From: Cyanoderma ruficeps
Lineage: Eukaryota > Chordata > Aves > Passeriformes > Timaliidae
Assembly: GCA_008694505.1 (NCBI GenBank)
Contig: VZDJ01004378.1
Coordinates: forward strand, 3,398,149-3,462,148
Direction of reading: 5' to 3'
Length of the DNA: 64,000 nucleotides
Shown here: positions 61,051-64,000 of the stretch, piece by piece
Numbering within the stretch: the stretch's first letter is position 1
Layout of the letters: every line of letters begins with the position of its first letter
The notes under the pieces: model-generated
Seen by the model: the letters and a program-made list of their open reading frames with translations, nothing else
The model's database searches: none
Told to the model about the DNA's origin: nothing
Translations under genes and position numbers: made by a program

Positions 61051-64000
61051 ACTGTATTAACTTACATTGAGAAAAGACTGGACACCTAATGGACAAGGAG
61101 ATACCTACATTTAAAAAACTTAATCTCCAAACTGAATTCTATCCACAGCCAAAAGTGGCTGTCTAGTTTTCCACTGCTGTCAATAAATTAGCATTTCCTT
61201 AGGTAATCCACCCACTCTGGACCCAGTTACCTCCTACAGATGCTTCATTGACTTACACCTACTTGATGTGTAATGAAACAATATGTACTCATGTCAGCAG
61301 AAAAATGAGCATTTGAGAAAAATGACTGTGTCTACCTTGGAGAATTTTCTTTATAGCTGTGCCCATTAAGTAATCAGCAATCTAGGCATATAGGAATGAC
61401 AATTCCCTCTACAGTTGTAATCCCACCCTTCTGTGACTTTAATTAAGTAATCACTTTTCAAAGGAGTCCAGTTTTTTTGTGTGTTCTGAGACACAAAAGA
61501 GGGCCTAGATTTTCAGAGAAGTATTTTGATGCCCTAACTAAAAGACCATGGTTTCTTTTTAGGCAGCTTTTCCCTCTTATTTTTTGCATTACCTTTATAA
61601 TTCCTCATAAATTAAAGGTTTGTAAAAAAATACTTTTCACTGTGCCACCTTATTGTTCTTGAAAATAATTCTTTAAATTATTTTTAATTAACCCTTTAAA
61701 AGGTAGTAAAACATATATATTTTAAACTTTTTACCAATATTTATGACGAGTAGCTTATGTCAAGAAGTTGTAGGTGCATGTATCTATGCTGTTTACTGCA
61801 GTTTCAGTCCTGGTGCATTCACATGAGATGCTTGCTATTCCAACAAAATTCTTCGGGAGCAAACAGGGTAGATGGATTATATATGTTCTTAAATTGATAT
61901 GTGCTTTGTCACTCTGGAATGTAAAAAGCCTGAAGCTGGATCACACCGAAATGTACCTAACATACAATATTTCAGTTGTAGAAATATGACCATAGCATTT
62001 TAGCATCTGGTGGGTATGAATTTTTAAATTTGGTACTAAGGAGTAGCAGCACATACTGAATGAATGCTATCCAGTCTCATCACACAGCAAAACTTGAAAT
62101 ATTAACTTCTTTCCAATTGCTGCATGCTCATTTAAATTCACTGCTGCATACTGAGATTTTACACTCTGAAAGTGTTGCCTTTTTTTATAGAAACCAACGC
62201 ATCAGGGTTGGATGCTAAGGATTGGTACTGCAGGACAGTTAGTTGTGCAAATGCTTGAATTTAATAAAAGCTACCATACAGTGTTATGGAAAAGAGGATT
62301 AATTTTCCCATCTTGCTTTTTGAGGGGTTCGCTGAGCCACCCTGCTGATGTCACATTGCTGTCCAAATCACCCAAGAAACTTGCAGATAATGTCATGATT
62401 TCATCTTGGTAACAGGCATCCACTTACTATGAGAACGGAGAATTAAGGAATTGCATGGGGGAAAGAGAGGAAATAGTAGAGTAGCAGTTTGTAGTTTTGG
62501 AGTATCCAATAATTCTAAGATGTGAAATTCAGACTTTAAAGCAGTCATGCATCAAAGGGTTTTTTAAATGCTGATTTAATCCTTGATCCTCTGAAACCAG
62601 GTCCTCCTCTCCTCATACCTGTCTGCTTAAGCCACCTATTACCTGTCATAAAAGGTCTTTTTAAAAGTTCTTCCTAAATTGGGTGATGCACAAAAGTCTT
62701 GGTTTTATATTCTAAGTGAACAAAATGTTATCTGGCTATTAGCTGCTAAGACTGCTGACTCCTGGCAAAGCTTATGTTGGGGCTGGACAATACATTTGGT
62801 ATGAAAGGTTGACAAAATAAGAACATCACTGAGGAAATACACATTCCTGTTTTTTTACAGACACAAATGATTACATATACAAAAGAGCAAATCCACAATT
62901 AAAAGTAACCTTGAGATATATAAACCTTATTCTTAGGCTAGTCATAAAATTAATAAATTAAATCTCCTAAATTAGTTTTAATACTAAAAAGCTGTAATGA
63001 TATAGCATTTTATTGCTCTATGCTCATAATAGCATCCCACCAAGCTATTCCACAATTGGCATAGAATAGACTCTTGAACCAAAGCCTTCTATAAGGGAAT
63101 ACTACTGTTTCTTTGAAATTATGGTTTTAATAACAATTGATTTTCTTAACTCCTCCTTATGCCTTTCATCAGCTGTGTAAAGCCCTTGCTATAGATACAC
63201 TGAAGTACTCTTTAGAAGACCTTTCTAAATACTCTCTAGAAAAGCTTTCTAGAGCTCAATATTTTTTTTTTTTAATGTAGGAGTCTTTTAGAGACTAAAA
63301 AAATATTTAGGAGTTTAAAAAAATGAGTTTGGACATATTTGAATATATTATATTTCACTTTGAATATGGCTTTAAAAATTGTTACCTTCAAAAAACCTCA
63401 TGATTCTGTCCTATCAAAGTCCAAAATCCAACCTCAAAAAGCTAATGTTAACTTAATCTAAAAACAAATAGTTTCTGTGTGCAAATGGACATTTCAAAAG
63501 GCTAAGAAAGTACTGGCTACAAAAGAAGCAGAAGTTTATTATGAGAAACCTTTACAGCTTTTTACAGGATAGAAATTTTATTTTGGATTTCTGATCTCCC
63601 AAATAATTCAACACAAAAAAAATGTAAGAAAGAAGTGAGAATTGTAGCTCCCTTTTTAAAATGCATATTGTGTCACTGCTGTTGCAGATCTTTGATCTGT
63701 TGCTGGTTTGTTGTCATCTGAAGTCTTACATTGCTGAAAAAGTATCTTACCAATTACTATTTTCAGGAGTGTTCTGCCATGGTTGACCGGATGGTCCGAG
63801 ACCAGACCACATATTAAGAAACTTCCTCTGTCCTTTTTTTTTTTTCTGGATAATTGCCTTGGAGAGACACTGTACTTATAACCATGCTGAGTTATTTTGT
63901 TATGCTAAAATGTCAAAAAAGATAATGCAATTTTGAAATTAAAGCTGGCAAGGAGTTAAAAACTAACAGGAACAGGGTCAATCCCCCAGACACACACTCC
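61051..64000. other. AT-rich non-coding stretch to window end
   Basis: I see no gene. Frames are 71 codons or less. The end is rich in A and T runs (63261-63273, 63830-63847). A 24-bp tandem duplication lies at 63206-63253. Confidence 0.5.
63206..63253 (+). repeat. Tandem duplication, 24-bp unit, two copies
   Basis: Units start TACTCTTTAGAAGACC and TACTCTCTAGAAAAGC and match at 20 of 24 positions, adjacent with no spacer. The second copy also contains an inverted repeat (CTCTAGAAA / TTTCTAGAG, 63234-63254). Confidence 0.7.

Noticed and set aside
1..64000. CRISPR arrays, bacterial operons, prophage or plasmid features
   Set aside because: No regularly spaced repeats or dense gene packing; CR1, SINE and LTR content shows vertebrate nuclear DNA.

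Overview
The window looks like intergenic or deep intronic DNA from a bird, probably a passerine. It is AT-rich and has no protein-coding gene I can defend in 64 kb. The longest open frames are under 140 codons, none resembles a protein family I recognise, and the only readable protein fragments are decayed reverse-transcriptase C-termini inside CR1 retrotransposons. CR1 LINEs with tails of the form ATTCTATGATT / GATTCTGTG are the dominant interspersed repeats of bird genomes. There is also one short element with a tRNA-Ile-like head and a CR1-like tail, which matches what I remember of the songbird SINE called TguSINE1. Species and gene context cannot be fixed from sequence alone.

Layout. 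Bases 1-15880 are unique-looking AT-rich DNA with small hairpins and short repeats. At 15886-15960 there is a T-run / G-run / TTTG tract that contains the only ambiguous base (N, 15928). An ~88-bp segment at 15963 recurs at 17714, same strand, about 92% identical. CR1 copies lie at 19950-20490 (+) and 22826-23466 (-). An ERVL-like solo LTR with TATA, AATAAA and a degenerate primer-binding-like sequence is at about 25551-25900. A G-quadruplex motif is at 31859-31881 and a CA microsatellite at 39271-39301. Candidate spliced exons, judged on splice signals only, lie at 39804-39872, 40032-40105 and 42626-42701. Two solo LTRs of unrelated sequence lie next to each other in opposite orientation at 43139-43709 (-) and about 43773-44112 (+). 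The SINE is at 48270-48418. A larger CR1 fragment is at 58469-59510 (-) and another CR1 at 60585-61050 (+).

There is no operon-like or pathway-level organisation. The readable history is one of retrotransposition: LINE copies truncated at the 5' end, a SINE carrying a CR1-type tail, and LTRs of at least three endogenous-retrovirus groups reduced to solo LTRs. The rest may hold conserved regulatory elements, which only alignment could show. I did not find a new biological system. The most useful items for follow-up are the SINE, the paired LTRs, the duplicated 88-mer and the candidate exons.
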